From contig NC_060885.1 in assembly GCF_014805685.1 (NCBI RefSeq), forward strand, positions 13,458,632 through 13,522,631: a stretch of DNA of 64,000 nucleotides. The letters are read 5' to 3'. The notes beneath the pieces are model-generated. The model saw nothing but the letters and a program-made list of their open reading frames with translations. It did no database searches and was not told where the DNA came from. The stretch's first letter is position 1. Each line of letters starts with the position of its first letter. This document shows positions 63,976-64,000 of the stretch, one piece after another. The translations under genes were made by a program, and so were the position numbers. The stretch comes from Silurus meridionalis (taxonomy: Eukaryota > Chordata > Actinopteri > Siluriformes > Siluridae).

Positions 63976-64000
63976 TATATATATATATATATATATATAT
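63976..64000. repeat. (AT)n microsatellite at the window edge
   Basis: AT alternation continuing past the end of the window. Confidence 0.9.

Overview
This window is vertebrate, almost certainly teleost, genomic DNA. The evidence is three spliced exons of a vertebrate receptor gene separated by very long introns, dense Tc1/mariner relics, tRNA-derived SINEs, 5'-truncated LINE tails and more than a dozen long (CA)n/(TG)n tracts. Several of the dispersed repeats look like families I associate with otophysan fish such as catfishes; that host guess comes from memory of the families and is not proven here. There is no prokaryotic architecture: no operons, no CRISPR array and no intact long ORF.

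The only host gene I can support is PTK7 (protein tyrosine kinase 7), on the minus strand and partial. Exon 2 (Ig-like domain 1) lies at 14882-15178, exon 3 (first half of Ig domain 2) at 1606-1708 and exon 4 (second half of Ig domain 2) at 999-1162. Every junction has GT/AG ends, and the reading frame passes through all of them (phases 1, 1, 2, 1). Exon 1 (5'UTR and signal peptide) was not found, so intron 1 probably runs from 15179 past the right edge, over 48.8 kb. Exons 5 onward lie beyond the left edge. Intron 3 is 443 bp and intron 2 is 13.2 kb.

Layout. 1-1.8 kb: exons 4 and 3, with a Tigger/pogo-like MITE in intron 4. 1.8-14.9 kb (intron 2): Tc1 fragments, a LINE 3' end, a 1.06-kb polypurine minisatellite with a ~306-bp higher-order period, a cluster of four different Tc1 relics (8.05-10.3 kb), an inverted repeat enclosing a (TG)n tract, and a 120-bp direct-repeat pair. 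14.9-64 kb (intron 1): SINEs, LINE tails, a solo LTR, a split 18-bp minisatellite, an exact 17-bp-arm hairpin, and a 2.76-kb near-identical tandem duplication (36967-42478). The duplicated unit carries a Tc1 transposase pseudogene interrupted by an hAT-type MITE with an 8-bp target duplication. Further right are a 53-bp LINE micro-insertion with an 18-bp target duplication and a foldback element at 60.2-60.7 kb nested in a larger repeat.

I found no new multi-gene system. The most informative items are the PTK7 exon set with its very large first intron, the recent tandem duplication with its nested transposon history, the polypurine array, and the foldback element carrying about 270 bp of unmatched sequence.
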